Assembly (NCBI RefSeq): GCF_000021485.1
Contig: NC_011761.1
Coordinates: 2,076,001 to 2,140,000, forward strand
DNA: 64,000 bases
Direction: 5' to 3'
DNA from: Acidithiobacillus ferrooxidans ATCC 23270
GTDB taxonomy: Bacteria > Pseudomonadota > Gammaproteobacteria > Acidithiobacillales > Acidithiobacillaceae
In this document: positions 28,863-38,004 of the stretch, in pieces
Numbering within the stretch: position 1 is the stretch's first letter
Layout: every line of letters starts with the position of its first letter
The notes under the pieces: generated by a model
What the model saw: the letters and a program-made list of their open reading frames with translations, nothing else
Databases searched by the model: none
What the model was told of the DNA's origin: nothing
Position numbers and translations under genes: made by a program

Positions 28863-29992
28863 GCCTTATCTCCGTTTTTGGGAGACAGGCCCGCCTGCAG
28901 CTTGTCGAGAATTTCTGCAGACCATTTGGGCGCATCCTTGCCCACGCCCGGCGTCGTCTCCAGGACGCTGCCCGTATCGTCTTTCATGCGCAACAGCGTC
29001 ACCCGGACAGAAACGGGCTTCTGTTTCTCCCGACTGCTCCAGATGGCCTTGATATTATCCCAGGTCCGCTGGAAGATGCCGCCGATGAAGCTCTGTTTCT
29101 GACCTGCCTGTGCACCACCCTTCCGGACCTGCACTTTCCATATCCCCGTGCCTTCCCTTTGCACGGGATAGCCCAGACCCTGCAAGACCACTTGTACTGC
29201 GGGCTCCGCCTTGGCGGGGACGGCATTCAACACCAGATAAGGGCCGCGGTCATCCCGGTAGCGGGTCACTTTGATCTCCGGCATTTCTGCGAGAATGGAT
29301 TCCTCGCTCAGACGTTTTTGCAGCGCTTCCATAATCTGACGATTATGCCCGGCGTCGGCGGGCACCTTCTTCCACCCCACGCTGCTGCCGTTGGGATTAT
29401 TCCAGAGGCGTTCCTGTTGTATCGTCAGGATTTCCGCACCCTTTTCACCAGCACTCAGGTGAAAAGTGTATTTCTCCCGATAGGTTGGTGCGACAGTATG
29501 CCCCAGCACAAAGGCCAGACCACTGCGGAAATCACGCCAGCCGGTGACCAGTTCACCCTGTTCAGGAGAAAATTTCGCCACCGAGGTATCATCCGCCGCC
29601 AGTACCGCTTTCAGGGCGGCCCAAATCCGCTCTGGCCGGGCGGTCGTGCTCAACCGCAAGTCCGCGCCGCCACCCAGAATCTGCGCCCCCACGCCAGCGA
29701 GGGTTTTTTCCTCTACCGGCTGCTGCCCGGCCGCCTCGTGAGGTTGAAACAGTCCATAACCACCGGAGGCGCTATTCGTATTCGTCGGCAACTCGCTGGA
29801 GGTTACCGCCCCCCCGGGTATGGTAACCCCCGGCTGCGGCGCCTGGACCAGTAGGTCCGGCGGGATCTTCAGGGGTTCCATCACCTTGGAGTCCTGGTAT
29901 TGGGGTCCGTTGTTGGACCTGAAGAAGGGAATGTACGAACACCCCCCCAAACCGAGAGTGGCGACCACGGCAAGAGCTACGTAACGGCGCAT
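28859..29992 (-). CDS. bamC: outer-membrane assembly lipoprotein BamC (NlpB/DapX)
   Basis: A 377-residue lipoprotein. The signal MRRYVALAVVATLGLGGC ends in a clear lipobox with the lipid-modified cysteine at residue 18. The mature part holds NlpB/DapX repeats (LPTNTNSASGGYGLF; SAGEKGAEILTIQQERLW; VLQGLGYPVQREGTGIWKV). BamC is an accessory of the beta-barrel assembly machine at the periplasmic face of the outer membrane. The start at 29992 is fixed by the signal sequence and GGAG upstream. It follows dapA, as in E. coli. Confidence 0.9.
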   Translation of the reverse strand: MRRYVALAVVATLGLGGCSYIPFFRSNNGPQYQDSKVMEPLKIPPDLLVQAPQPGVTIPGGAVTSSELPTNTNSASGGYGLFQPHEAAGQQPVEEKTLAGVGAQILGGGADLRLSTTARPERIWAALKAVLAADDTSVAKFSPEQGELVTGWRDFRSGLAFVLGHTVAPTYREKYTFHLSAGEKGAEILTIQQERLWNNPNGSSVGWKKVPADAGHNRQIMEALQKRLSEESILAEMPEIKVTRYRDDRGPYLVLNAVPAKAEPAVQVVLQGLGYPVQREGTGIWKVQVRKGGAQAGQKQSFIGGIFQRTWDNIKAIWSSREKQKPVSVRVTLLRMKDDTGSVLETTPGVGKDAPKWSAEILDKLQAGLSPKNGDKA

Positions 29993-30029
29993 GCAAAACT
30001 CCACTGAACGCGACCAGGCGCGAGAATGA

Positions 30030-30905
30030 TCAGATACACTGCGCCCGGCGCAAACTTTCGCGCAGACGCTCATGATGAACGGACGAAAGGGTGGTCAGGG
30101 GCAGGCGCAGAACGGACTCCATGCGGCCCATTTCGTGCAGCGCCCATTTGACCGGGATGGGATTGGACTCCAAAAAGAGATCCCGGTGTAATCCTGTCAA
30201 TTGCGCGTTGACCGCACGGGCGCCCACAAAGTCTCCAGCCAGTGCCAGGTCACACATCCGCGCCATCAGTCGGGGCGCTGCGTTGGCGGTAACGGAGATC
30301 ACGCCGCGAGCACCCAACGCCATGGCTGCAAGGGCGGCACCATCATCACCGCTGTAAACCTGCACCTGATCCCCGCACAAGGCCAGAATTTCGGCGACCC
30401 GTTCGACTTTGCCGCTTGCTTCCTTGATGCCGATGATATCCGCACGCGGCGCCAGGCGCGCCACCGTCTCCGGTAAAATATCACCGGCAGTGCGACCAGG
30501 AACATTGTAGAGAATGATGGGGAAATGGCAGTGCTCAGCGATCGCCGAATAGTGTTGGAACAGTCCTTCCTGGGTAGGCTTGTTGTAATAGGGGGAAACC
30601 AGCAGCGCTGCATCGGCCTTGACTTCCATGGCCGCACGGGTGAGCTCTATGGCCTCATGGGTCGCGTTGGCCCCGGTCCCGGCGATCACCGGAACGCGCC
30701 CCCTGGCCTGTTCCACCACCGTCTGGATCACCGCCACATGTTCCCTCATTTCGAGGGTGGCGGATTCTCCGGTAGTGCCGACGGCGACCAGCGCGTGCGT
30801 CCCTTCGGCGATGTGCCACTCCACGAGTTCGCGAAGTGCAACATCATCTATTGCCCCGTCCACCTGCATGGGCGTCACCAAAGCTACCATACTGCCATGA
30901 AACAT
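30030..30905 (-). CDS. dapA: 4-hydroxy-tetrahydrodipicolinate synthase
   Basis: A 291-residue TIM-barrel aldolase that condenses pyruvate and aspartate semialdehyde, the first committed step to diaminopimelate and lysine. It starts FHGSMVALVTPM as other DapA proteins do. GTTGESATLE, PYYNKPTQEGL with the catalytic tyrosine, and IGIKEASGK with the Schiff-base lysine are all in place. It is the first gene of the operon with bamC and the three pur genes. Confidence 0.97.
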   Translation of the reverse strand: MFHGSMVALVTPMQVDGAIDDVALRELVEWHIAEGTHALVAVGTTGESATLEMREHVAVIQTVVEQARGRVPVIAGTGANATHEAIELTRAAMEVKADAALLVSPYYNKPTQEGLFQHYSAIAEHCHFPIILYNVPGRTAGDILPETVARLAPRADIIGIKEASGKVERVAEILALCGDQVQVYSGDDGAALAAMALGARGVISVTANAAPRLMARMCDLALAGDFVGARAVNAQLTGLHRDLFLESNPIPVKWALHEMGRMESVLRLPLTTLSSVHHERLRESLRRAQCI

Positions 30906-31046
30906 GATCCAGCTCCCGCTTTATCGCATGCCATTTCTGCCAGGGATGGTACTTGCCCGACGGCGGGCTTGGCAAGGCAAGAAACCCGCACCGTCCACGG
31001 ACGGCCATTCAGCGCATTCGGAATGGGACGATCAGAGAAAAGAAAG

Positions 31047-31122
31047 TGGCGCTCCCAAGGGGGTTCGAACCCCTGTTACCGACGTGAGAGGCCAGTGTCC
31101 TAGACCACTAGACGATGGGAGC
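31047..31122 (-). tRNA. tRNA-Glu (CTC anticodon)
   Basis: A complete 76-base cloverleaf on the minus strand with encoded CCA. The acceptor GCTCCCA pairs with TGGGAGC. The anticodon loop is CTCTCAC, anticodon CTC. The sequence GTCTAG in the D arm and GGTAACAGGGGTTCGAA in the T arm are typical of bacterial tRNA-Glu. It lies upstream of dapA on the same strand. Confidence 0.95.
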
Positions 31123-31177
31123 GAAGCGCAGATTATAAGCTCTTCTTCCCCAAAAGCAAGACCCAGCCGATGCTCCT

Positions 31178-31855
31178 TCAGCCAGCATATTGAAGAATAG
31201 CCCAGAACTGCAGCGCCGTACCCGCGATGACAAAAACATGCCAGATGGAATGGAAATATTTCCAGCGATCCAGCAGAAAAAAGAGGACGCCTATGGTATA
31301 GGCCAGCCCGCCAGCGGCCAGCCACCACAAAAACCAGCCGGGTGCGGAATTATAGAGCGGCACGGCGGCGAATACCGCCAGCCAGCCCATGAGGAGGTAG
31401 AGCCAGAGAGAAATCGATTGCGCGCGCGTCCCTGCCATGGCCAGCAGAGTGATGCCCAGCGCCGCAAGGCCCCACTCCACGGTCAGCAGCACCCAACCCC
31501 ACGAGCCATGGAGCACCATCAGCGTCACCGGGGTGTAAGTGCCGGCAATAAGGAGATAGATCGCGGATCGGTCCACCAACTGGAAAGCCCGTTTAAGTCG
31601 CCCCGACGGCAGAATGTGATAAATGGTCGAAGCGCCGTACAGCATCACGATGGTCACCACGAATATACTGATGGTGATTACCGCGAGAGGGGTACTGTGG
31701 AGACCTGCGCCAACGATCCACAGCACAAAAACCAGCGCGGCACCGACCGCGCCTGCGCCATGCAGCAGACTGTTAATCCACTCTTCAACACGGGTCTGAT
31801 CCCGCACCATGCCGTCCGAATTCAGATCCATCACCTGTCCGCCATTCTGCATCAT
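31178..31855 (-). CDS. hemolysin III / PAQR-type membrane protein
   Basis: A seven-helix membrane protein of about 225 residues. VEEWINSLLHGAGAVGAAL is the conserved first segment, YGASTIYHIL the second, and HSIWHVFVIAGTALQFW the last, placing the family's conserved histidines and serine. In eukaryotic relatives these residues bind zinc for hydrolase or receptor activity. The bacterial role is unclear, and 'hemolysin' is a historical name. The start is uncertain: 31855 or 31831 are both plausible, while a longer open frame reaches 32065 without conserved sequence. Confidence 0.83.
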   Translation of the reverse strand: MMQNGGQVMDLNSDGMVRDQTRVEEWINSLLHGAGAVGAALVFVLWIVGAGLHSTPLAVITISIFVVTIVMLYGASTIYHILPSGRLKRAFQLVDRSAIYLLIAGTYTPVTLMVLHGSWGWVLLTVEWGLAALGITLLAMAGTRAQSISLWLYLLMGWLAVFAAVPLYNSAPGWFLWWLAAGGLAYTIGVLFFLLDRWKYFHSIWHVFVIAGTALQFWAILQYAG

Positions 31856-31905
31856 CCATTTTGAGTTAGTTATAACATAATCATCTGGATTCCCGCCATG
31901 ACGCG

Positions 31906-33234
31906 TCAGGCTCCCATGATGGGAACACGCAGATGCACTCCGGGCTGACCCTCTCCGTGCGGCAGGTTGTTGGCCAGACGCAAAGCCTCTACGCTCAGCC
32001 CGTAACGGTCCGCCACATCCGCCAGATTTTCCGCTTTTCCCAGCACATGCCGCGTCGCAGACCACGCGCTATCCGCTGGTGGTGCGTTCACAAAATGGGC
32101 GAGGACCGCATCATGCATGGTGCGCGCAAGCAGTTGACGGAAAGCCGGATCACGCAGGCGTTGCTCCTCCTGCGGGTTGGAAATAAAGGCAGTCTCCACC
32201 AGCATGGACGGCACATCCGGGGCGCGCAGCACTACGAAATTGGCGTGCTGCACGGCAGCGTTGTGCAGATCCTCCACCCCGGCCAACCCGCGAATCATCA
32301 TATCCGCAGCAGCAGCCGCCGCGTTCATGGCAGCCGTCTGGGTCATATTAATGAGTACCTCGTTGAGCATAAGATCATGCACCCCCGATTGTACGTCGCC
32401 GAGGAGAGGATCAGCGGCATTCTGCGTTCTGGCCAGCCAGCGGGCCGCCGCACTGGTCGCCCCCGTTTGCGACAGCGCCCAGACCGTCGAACCGCTCACT
32501 GTTCGCTCCGGAAAGGCGTCCGCATGAATGGAGACGAAGAGGTCGGCACGCTGCGCCAAGCCCAGGTGCATACGATCCATGAGCGGTACATAACGATCGG
32601 TATCACGGGACATGACCAGACGCATTCCGGGAGTGCTGCGAATCAGTCGGGCCAGAGACAGAGCAACATCCAGCACGACATCCTTCTCACGGGTCCCCCT
32701 GGCGCCGATGGCACCCGGATCGTGGCCGCCATGGCCGGGATCCAGACAGACCACAATGGGCCGTCCCGCCCCGGCAACAGGATGCGAACGGGAGGACTCC
32801 ACCGCAGTTCCAGCGACGGGAAGCAAGTCCAGCACCAGGCGATGTGAAGCACCACCACCGGGGCCCAGAGAGAAACTATGCCAGCGTACCGCTTCCCGCA
32901 AAGGCAAGCGCAGCACCACCCCGGCGGCGCTCTCGTTCATCTCCGCTCCGCCCTGCAGTGGTCCCAACGCAGGCACCACGGGACGGCCAAGCCAATGCTG
33001 TATGCCGGGCAACTCGATATGCAGCACTTCACCCACACTACGGATCACCGGTGCAGCCGTCAAACGCCGGTTGAGATCAAAGACCAGGCGCACACCCTGC
33101 CCGTGGCGGCCCACCCGCAGCCCACGGAGCTGCGCGGCGGCGGCCATATTCCAGCCGCACAACAATACGCCGCCCAGCGCGGCCTGTCGCAGGAACTGCC
33201 GCCTTGAGAAACCCGTATCAGACTGCCTGGCCAT
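31906..33234 (-). CDS. N-acetylmuramoyl-L-alanine amidase, AmiC-like, Tat-exported
   Basis: A 442-residue cell-separation amidase. A twin-arginine signal (SRRQFLRQAA, residues about 10-19) precedes a hydrophobic stretch. An AMIN domain follows (residues about 35-145), then the zinc-dependent amidase_3 domain with VCLDPGHGGHDPGA, SIHADAF and VETAFISNP. The last 45 residues form a LysM-type peptidoglycan-binding repeat (HVLGKAENLADVADRYGLS). Export by Tat and AMIN targeting match E. coli AmiC; the terminal LysM is an addition. The ATG at 33234 has GGGG seven bases upstream. Confidence 0.93.
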   Translation of the reverse strand: MARQSDTGFSRRQFLRQAALGGVLLCGWNMAAAAQLRGLRVGRHGQGVRLVFDLNRRLTAAPVIRSVGEVLHIELPGIQHWLGRPVVPALGPLQGGAEMNESAAGVVLRLPLREAVRWHSFSLGPGGGASHRLVLDLLPVAGTAVESSRSHPVAGAGRPIVVCLDPGHGGHDPGAIGARGTREKDVVLDVALSLARLIRSTPGMRLVMSRDTDRYVPLMDRMHLGLAQRADLFVSIHADAFPERTVSGSTVWALSQTGATSAAARWLARTQNAADPLLGDVQSGVHDLMLNEVLINMTQTAAMNAAAAAADMMIRGLAGVEDLHNAAVQHANFVVLRAPDVPSMLVETAFISNPQEEQRLRDPAFRQLLARTMHDAVLAHFVNAPPADSAWSATRHVLGKAENLADVADRYGLSVEALRLANNLPHGEGQPGVHLRVPIMGA

Positions 33235-33319
33235 AGCCGCCCCCACTATCCTTTATAAATGTTGAGTTATAGTGGTAAGTTAGAGCTTATCCGGAAGAAG
33301 TCAAGGTAATGCCTGGGTC

Positions 33320-33754
33320 TCAGACTCCCTGTCCTGTCAACCAGCGCTGAAGTTCCGCTGCACTCATGGCGCCGCTCATCCGCGCCAGTTCTTTTCCGGC
33401 CTTGAAAAGCACCATGGTGGGGATGGAACGAATCTGGAAGCGGTTACCGATTTGCGGTTCATCTTCGGTATTCACCTTGGCAAAGAGCACACGCCCCCGC
33501 ATCGCCCGACCCGCCTGCTCAAACTGCGGTGCCATGGTTCGGCAGGGCCCGCACCAGGGGGCCCAGAAATCGACCAACACCGGCAATTCGTTTTTCTGGA
33601 TATACTGGGAAAAACTGCTACTGCTGAGATTGACGGGGTGGTCAGGAAAAATCTGTGCGTGGCATTTGCCACACTTGGGGTTCTCCCCCAAACGCTCTTT
33701 GGGCACCCGATTGACGGCGCCGCAGGCAGGACAAAGCAATATCACGGATGTCAT
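33320..33754 (-). CDS. trxC: thioredoxin 2 with N-terminal zinc finger
   Basis: A 144-residue thioredoxin of the TrxC type. The N-terminal CPAC and CGKC pairs bind zinc. The redox site WCGPC sits near residue 68, and the cis-proline region IPTMVLF follows. In E. coli, TrxC is induced by oxidative stress. The gene follows the rhodanese-glutaredoxin pair on the same strand and starts with GGGGGAAAG upstream. Confidence 0.95.
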   Translation of the reverse strand: MTSVILLCPACGAVNRVPKERLGENPKCGKCHAQIFPDHPVNLSSSSFSQYIQKNELPVLVDFWAPWCGPCRTMAPQFEQAGRAMRGRVLFAKVNTEDEPQIGNRFQIRSIPTMVLFKAGKELARMSGAMSAAELQRWLTGQGV

Positions 33755-33784
33755 GACTTTCCCCCATGTTTCATCGAACCGCTA

Positions 33785-34069
33785 TTATCCATCCCCCTGG
33801 CCATTTTCCTGCAACAGGTCATCCAAGGCACCATGACGATCCAGTGCGGCAAGGTCATCATAGCCGCCGACATGTCGTCCATTGATGAATACCTGCGGCA
33901 CCGTATGCCGCCCATGTGCGAGCTTGAGCATGCTCTGGCGCAGCGCGGGGTCCCGGTCCACCCGGAGGATTTCCGGTGTGATCCCCTTACTGCTCAGCAG
34001 CGCTTCGGCGCGTCGACAATACGGGCAGGTACCCGTCGCGTACATCCGCACCACCGCTCCTTTCACCAT
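33785..34069 (-). CDS. grxC: glutaredoxin 3
   Basis: A 94-residue dithiol glutaredoxin. VRMYATGTCPYCRRAEALL carries the CPYC site and the later TVPQVFINGRHVGGYDDL the glutathione-binding surface. The ATG at 34069 shares a base with the stop of the upstream rhodanese gene (TGATG), which fixes the start and shows coupling. Confidence 0.93.
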   Translation of the reverse strand: MVKGAVVRMYATGTCPYCRRAEALLSSKGITPEILRVDRDPALRQSMLKLAHGRHTVPQVFINGRHVGGYDDLAALDRHGALDDLLQENGQGDG

Positions 34070-34494
34070 CACTTCTCTACCGGCAGACCGGCACTCCGCC
34101 ACGCGCCGATCCCGCCTCTCAGACTGTAAATCTTGTCAAAGCCGGCTTTTTTCAGGCTGGCCGCGGCGCGCGACGAACGCATGCCACTCGCACACTGACA
34201 GATGATATGATGACCACGATGCTTCTCCAGATCCTGCATATATTTGGGCAAGTCACCCAGAGGAATGTGCCGGGCACCGGGCAGATGCCCCTGCGACCAT
34301 TCTTTCTGCTCCCGCACATCGATGATTACCGCATCTTCATGGTTGATCAACTGTACCGCGGTCGCCGGGTCTACTTCATGGATACCCGCCGCCCTCCGCG
34401 TCAATGGCCCCTTGAAAATCATGATGATCAGCGCCACGGCCCCAAGCAGCAAGGGCCACTGCGACTCGATAAAGAAAAGAATTTTATGGTCCAT
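34069..34494 (-). CDS. membrane-anchored rhodanese
   Basis: A 141-residue protein with one N-terminal membrane helix (SQWPLLLGAVALIIMIF) and a single rhodanese domain facing the cytoplasm or periplasm. The active-site loop is in IICQCASGMRSSRAA. The rhodanese signature IIDVREQKEWSQGHLPGA precedes it. Rhodaneses carry persulfide sulfur on the active-site cysteine. With the next gene (DUF2892) it looks like a split version of E. coli YgaP, in which both domains are in one chain. Confidence 0.9.
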   Translation of the reverse strand: MDHKILFFIESQWPLLLGAVALIIMIFKGPLTRRAAGIHEVDPATAVQLINHEDAVIIDVREQKEWSQGHLPGARHIPLGDLPKYMQDLEKHRGHHIICQCASGMRSSRAAASLKKAGFDKIYSLRGGIGAWRSAGLPVEK

Positions 34495-34497
34495 GAC

Positions 34498-34719
34498 TTA
34501 GCGTCCGCAGGCCCCGGAACCAGGCACTCCGAACTTGAGCAGGATGCGATCCAGTGGGCAGAAACAGGTGAAACCACTTTGCAGCAGGTTGAAACCCACA
34601 AAGAGGGTGACAACCAAAAACCATTCGCTCACGAAAACCGGACTGCCCGGAGCACCCAGCGCCACGCTGAGCAATACAAAAAAACCGGCAACCACCCGCA
34701 CCCAACGTTCCGTATTCAT
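34498..34719 (-). CDS. DUF2892 inner-membrane protein
   Basis: A 73-residue protein with two hydrophobic helices. It has the DUF2892 start NTERWVRVVAGFFVLLSVAL and a cysteine pair in FTCFCPLDRILLKFG. In YgaP this domain anchors the rhodanese and forms dimers. It lies three bases upstream of the rhodanese gene and six bases after the RND gene, so all belong to one transcript. Confidence 0.88.
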   Translation of the reverse strand: MNTERWVRVVAGFFVLLSVALGAPGSPVFVSEWFLVVTLFVGFNLLQSGFTCFCPLDRILLKFGVPGSGACGR

Positions 34720-34725
34720 CCGCAG

Positions 34726-37700
34726 TCAAACTCCTTGTGTATGTTTTTCCAAGCGCCGCTCCCAGAGGAAATAGAGCAGCGGAATCACGATCAATGTCAG
34801 CAATGTGGAGGCGAACGTGCCAAATATCAAGGAAACTGCCAGCCCGCCGAAGACCGGGTCGGTCACCATGATGGCAGAGCCGAACATGATGGCCAGCGCT
34901 GTCAGGAGAATGGGGCGGAAACGCACCGCACCGCCCTGTAGCACAGCCTCTTCCAGGGCGTAGCCCTGGCGCCGGTAGTCTATAATAAAGTCAATCAACA
35001 ACAACGAGTTGCGCACAACGACACCGGCCAGGGCGATGACCCCGATCATGGAGGTGGCGTTAAACGGCGTGTTCAGCAGCCAGTGCCCGGGGAAAACCCC
35101 GATCAAGGTCATCGGAATGGCGCCCATGACGATCACCGGCATCATGAAAGACTGGTAGTAGGCCACCAGCATCAGGTAGATGAACACCAGAGCAACGATA
35201 AAAGCAGCGCCGAGGTCACGGAAGACGTCAAGAGTCAGACGCATGTCACCGCCCCAGAGAATCTGGTAATGGGTAATATCATCGGGCTGCGCAGGCGAAA
35301 AACCCAAATTGGCGGTACTGAGATGCACACCGTCGATGCTCTTGCCGTCCAGCCAGTGATTCAGCGACAACACCGCGTAGACCGGGCTGGAACCCATCAG
35401 ATCCCCGGTCACGTATACCACGGGATGTTGATCACGGTCATAAATTGGCTTGGCCTGCGTCGTCCGTTCGATCCGCACAATACTCGCCAGGGGCACCTGC
35501 TGCCCGCTTCGGCTCTGCACATGCAGGTCGAGTATCTGCTGCTGCCAGGCACGATCCGTCTGAGGTATGCGGAGGACGATATCCACCGGCTCGCGGGCAT
35601 TTTTCACATGCAGGGCACCCAGTTTGGTACCTGCCACATAATCATGCACCAGCGCAGCTACCTGAGCCGGTGCGACCCCGGCCAACATGGCCTTCTGCCG
35701 ATCCACATGCAGCAGGTATTCAGGTACCGTCGCCGTCACCGAGTCATCCACATTGATCATGTCGTAGACTTTACGGAAATATTGCTCGACCGAACCCGCT
35801 ATCTGACGCAGCTTCCCATAGTTCGGCCCGTAAAGTTCCGCCACCACCTGAGCACGTACCGGGGGTCCCGGCGGCACCTCGAAAATCTTGATGACGGTGC
35901 CCGGAAAACGCTCCCTGACAGGTTGCAGCGCCTTATAGATTTCCACGGATACGGCATGGGACATGGGTCGCTCATCCCGCGGCACCATGTTGATCTGGAT
36001 TTGGGCGTAATTGCTGCCTTCGCGCATCATGTCACCGCGCACCAGTCCGGCAAAGTCCACAGGTGCGGAACGGCCCAAATAGGTCTGAAAATTTTCGACA
36101 TAACGATTGCGGCTGAGCACATTGCCGATCGCTTCCGTGACCTGTCCGGTCTCAGCCAGCGCAGTGCCCGCCGGGGTATCTACCTGTATCATGAAATCAC
36201 TGACATTACCCTCCGGCAGCATCTTCAGGTTCACCCCAAGGGCACTCAGGGGACCATTCATGCCCTGAGGACGGATAAACTGCCACATCGGCATCAGCAT
36301 CGCCAGCAGAAGTAGCACGACGACCACAATGAAAAAGATATTGCGGCGCACGGAGGATTTCAGCAGGGGCGTAAACACCCGGACGTATCCACGCTGCAGG
36401 GCGTCCGGCCGCATCGCATGCCCACCTTTCTCACCACCGCCGGCCTGCCGGTCGGCTTTGCCCCGCAGAAAGCGGTACGCCCCCCAGGGCACCACCGTAT
36501 AGGCGAGCAGAACCGACGCAATCATGGCAATTGGCACAAAAATAGGGATGGGCAACATGAAGGGCCCCATCATCCCGGTCACAAAGGCCATCGGTACGAA
36601 CGCAAGGATCACCGCCAGCGTCGCTATATTCGTCGGATTACCGATCTCATTGCTGGCAGTGATGATGCAGCGAGCGAAACCATCCTTGCCGCAGCCATGC
36701 AAATGGCGATGTATGTTTTCGATGACAACGATACCCCCATCCACCAGCAATCCCAGCGACAGAATGAGCGCGAACAGGGTGATCCGGTTGATGGTCTGCC
36801 CGAGCAGCCAGCCTATGCCCAGCACCATACCCAAGGTAAGCGGCACCGTCAAAATAACGATACCCGCCTCCCGCCAACCGAGGAATATCATCAGGATAAC
36901 CGCGACGACCGCGACGGCGATGCTGAGGTGCTCGAAAAGGGTACTGACTGCATCGTCGGCACGGGCGCCGTAATCGCGGGTGACAGAAACATGCACACCT
37001 TCCGGCAGCGCCTCCCGCTCCAGACGATCCAGTTTCGCCTTGATCGCGTCCGCGACGGTCACGGCATTGGTCCCCGGGCGTTTGGCGAGGGTAATGGTAA
37101 CCGCCGGCATGGTCGTGCCCGCCGGCAGGCCGACCCGGTTTGCACGCCCAAGGGTATTGCTGGTCGCAATGTGATTTTCCGCGGCACCTTCTTCCACCCG
37201 GGCCACATCCTTCAGAAATATCGGTTGCCCATCATGGCTGCCGATAATGAGGTCACCGACCCCCCGCGCCGAACCTATCGCCCCATTGATGCGCAGGGGA
37301 ATTTCCTGATTGTCATGCACCAGGTGGCCACCCGGAAGAATGACATTGCTCCCCTTCAGCGCCTGCTGGATATCCTGCAGACTGAGGCCGACACCGGAGA
37401 GCTTGGCCGGATTCAGCCACACATTGATGGCCAGAGGACTGCCGCCGATCACTTCAGCGTTTGCCACATCCGGCACACTCTGCAGCCGGTTCATCAACCG
37501 CACACCGACCTGGCGCAATGCCAAAGGCGTCATCTGGCTGGAGCTCAGAGTCACCGACATGATCGGAACATCATTGATGCCTATGGATTTAACCAGGGGC
37601 TGTTCCGTACCGGGGGGCATTTTGTCCATATTTCGGCTGAGCTGGTTGTAGACTTCCAGCAGGCTTTTTTCTTCGTTGGCACCGACCTGAAACTCGACGG

Positions 37701-38004
37701 TGACCACCCCCATATCATTGATTGCGTAACCATAGGTGTGATGGACACCAGGCAAGGATGCCATCAGGCCTTCCAGGGGCCGTACCACCAGATGGTGAAT
37801 TTCCTCGCTGTCAGAGCCGGGCCGCATGATGAAAATTTCAGCAGCGGGCACCACGATTTCCGGGTTATACAGACGCGGCGTGACAAGAACCGCCAGGGCC
37901 CCGAACAGGGCAATGGCCACCATGATCAACACCGTGATCTTGGACTGATAAAACGACTGAGCGAGCCGCCCTGCCAGATTTTGCCGCTGCTCGGACTCAG
38001 CCAT
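34726..38004 (-). CDS. RND-superfamily efflux permease
   Basis: A 1092-residue inner-membrane proton-driven exporter with 12 helices and two large periplasmic loops. The transmembrane-4 region reads GLLVDGGIVVIENIHRHL. Only one aspartate of the AcrB-type pair is present, as in metal-exporting (HME) members, but assignment of the substrate is not safe. The N-terminus (SFYQSKITVLIMVAIALFGAL) and the last helix region (SLIFGTFASTLLTLIVIPLLYF) are typical. It forms a tripartite pump with the adaptor and outer-membrane protein encoded upstream, overlapping the adaptor gene by eight bases. The regulator encoded upstream suggests induction by sulfur species. Confidence 0.92.
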   Translation of the reverse strand: MAESEQRQNLAGRLAQSFYQSKITVLIMVAIALFGALAVLVTPRLYNPEIVVPAAEIFIMRPGSDSEEIHHLVVRPLEGLMASLPGVHHTYGYAINDMGVVTVEFQVGANEEKSLLEVYNQLSRNMDKMPPGTEQPLVKSIGINDVPIMSVTLSSSQMTPLALRQVGVRLMNRLQSVPDVANAEVIGGSPLAINVWLNPAKLSGVGLSLQDIQQALKGSNVILPGGHLVHDNQEIPLRINGAIGSARGVGDLIIGSHDGQPIFLKDVARVEEGAAENHIATSNTLGRANRVGLPAGTTMPAVTITLAKRPGTNAVTVADAIKAKLDRLEREALPEGVHVSVTRDYGARADDAVSTLFEHLSIAVAVVAVILMIFLGWREAGIVILTVPLTLGMVLGIGWLLGQTINRITLFALILSLGLLVDGGIVVIENIHRHLHGCGKDGFARCIITASNEIGNPTNIATLAVILAFVPMAFVTGMMGPFMLPIPIFVPIAMIASVLLAYTVVPWGAYRFLRGKADRQAGGGEKGGHAMRPDALQRGYVRVFTPLLKSSVRRNIFFIVVVVLLLLAMLMPMWQFIRPQGMNGPLSALGVNLKMLPEGNVSDFMIQVDTPAGTALAETGQVTEAIGNVLSRNRYVENFQTYLGRSAPVDFAGLVRGDMMREGSNYAQIQINMVPRDERPMSHAVSVEIYKALQPVRERFPGTVIKIFEVPPGPPVRAQVVAELYGPNYGKLRQIAGSVEQYFRKVYDMINVDDSVTATVPEYLLHVDRQKAMLAGVAPAQVAALVHDYVAGTKLGALHVKNAREPVDIVLRIPQTDRAWQQQILDLHVQSRSGQQVPLASIVRIERTTQAKPIYDRDQHPVVYVTGDLMGSSPVYAVLSLNHWLDGKSIDGVHLSTANLGFSPAQPDDITHYQILWGGDMRLTLDVFRDLGAAFIVALVFIYLMLVAYYQSFMMPVIVMGAIPMTLIGVFPGHWLLNTPFNATSMIGVIALAGVVVRNSLLLIDFIIDYRRQGYALEEAVLQGGAVRFRPILLTALAIMFGSAIMVTDPVFGGLAVSLIFGTFASTLLTLIVIPLLYFLWERRLEKHTQGV

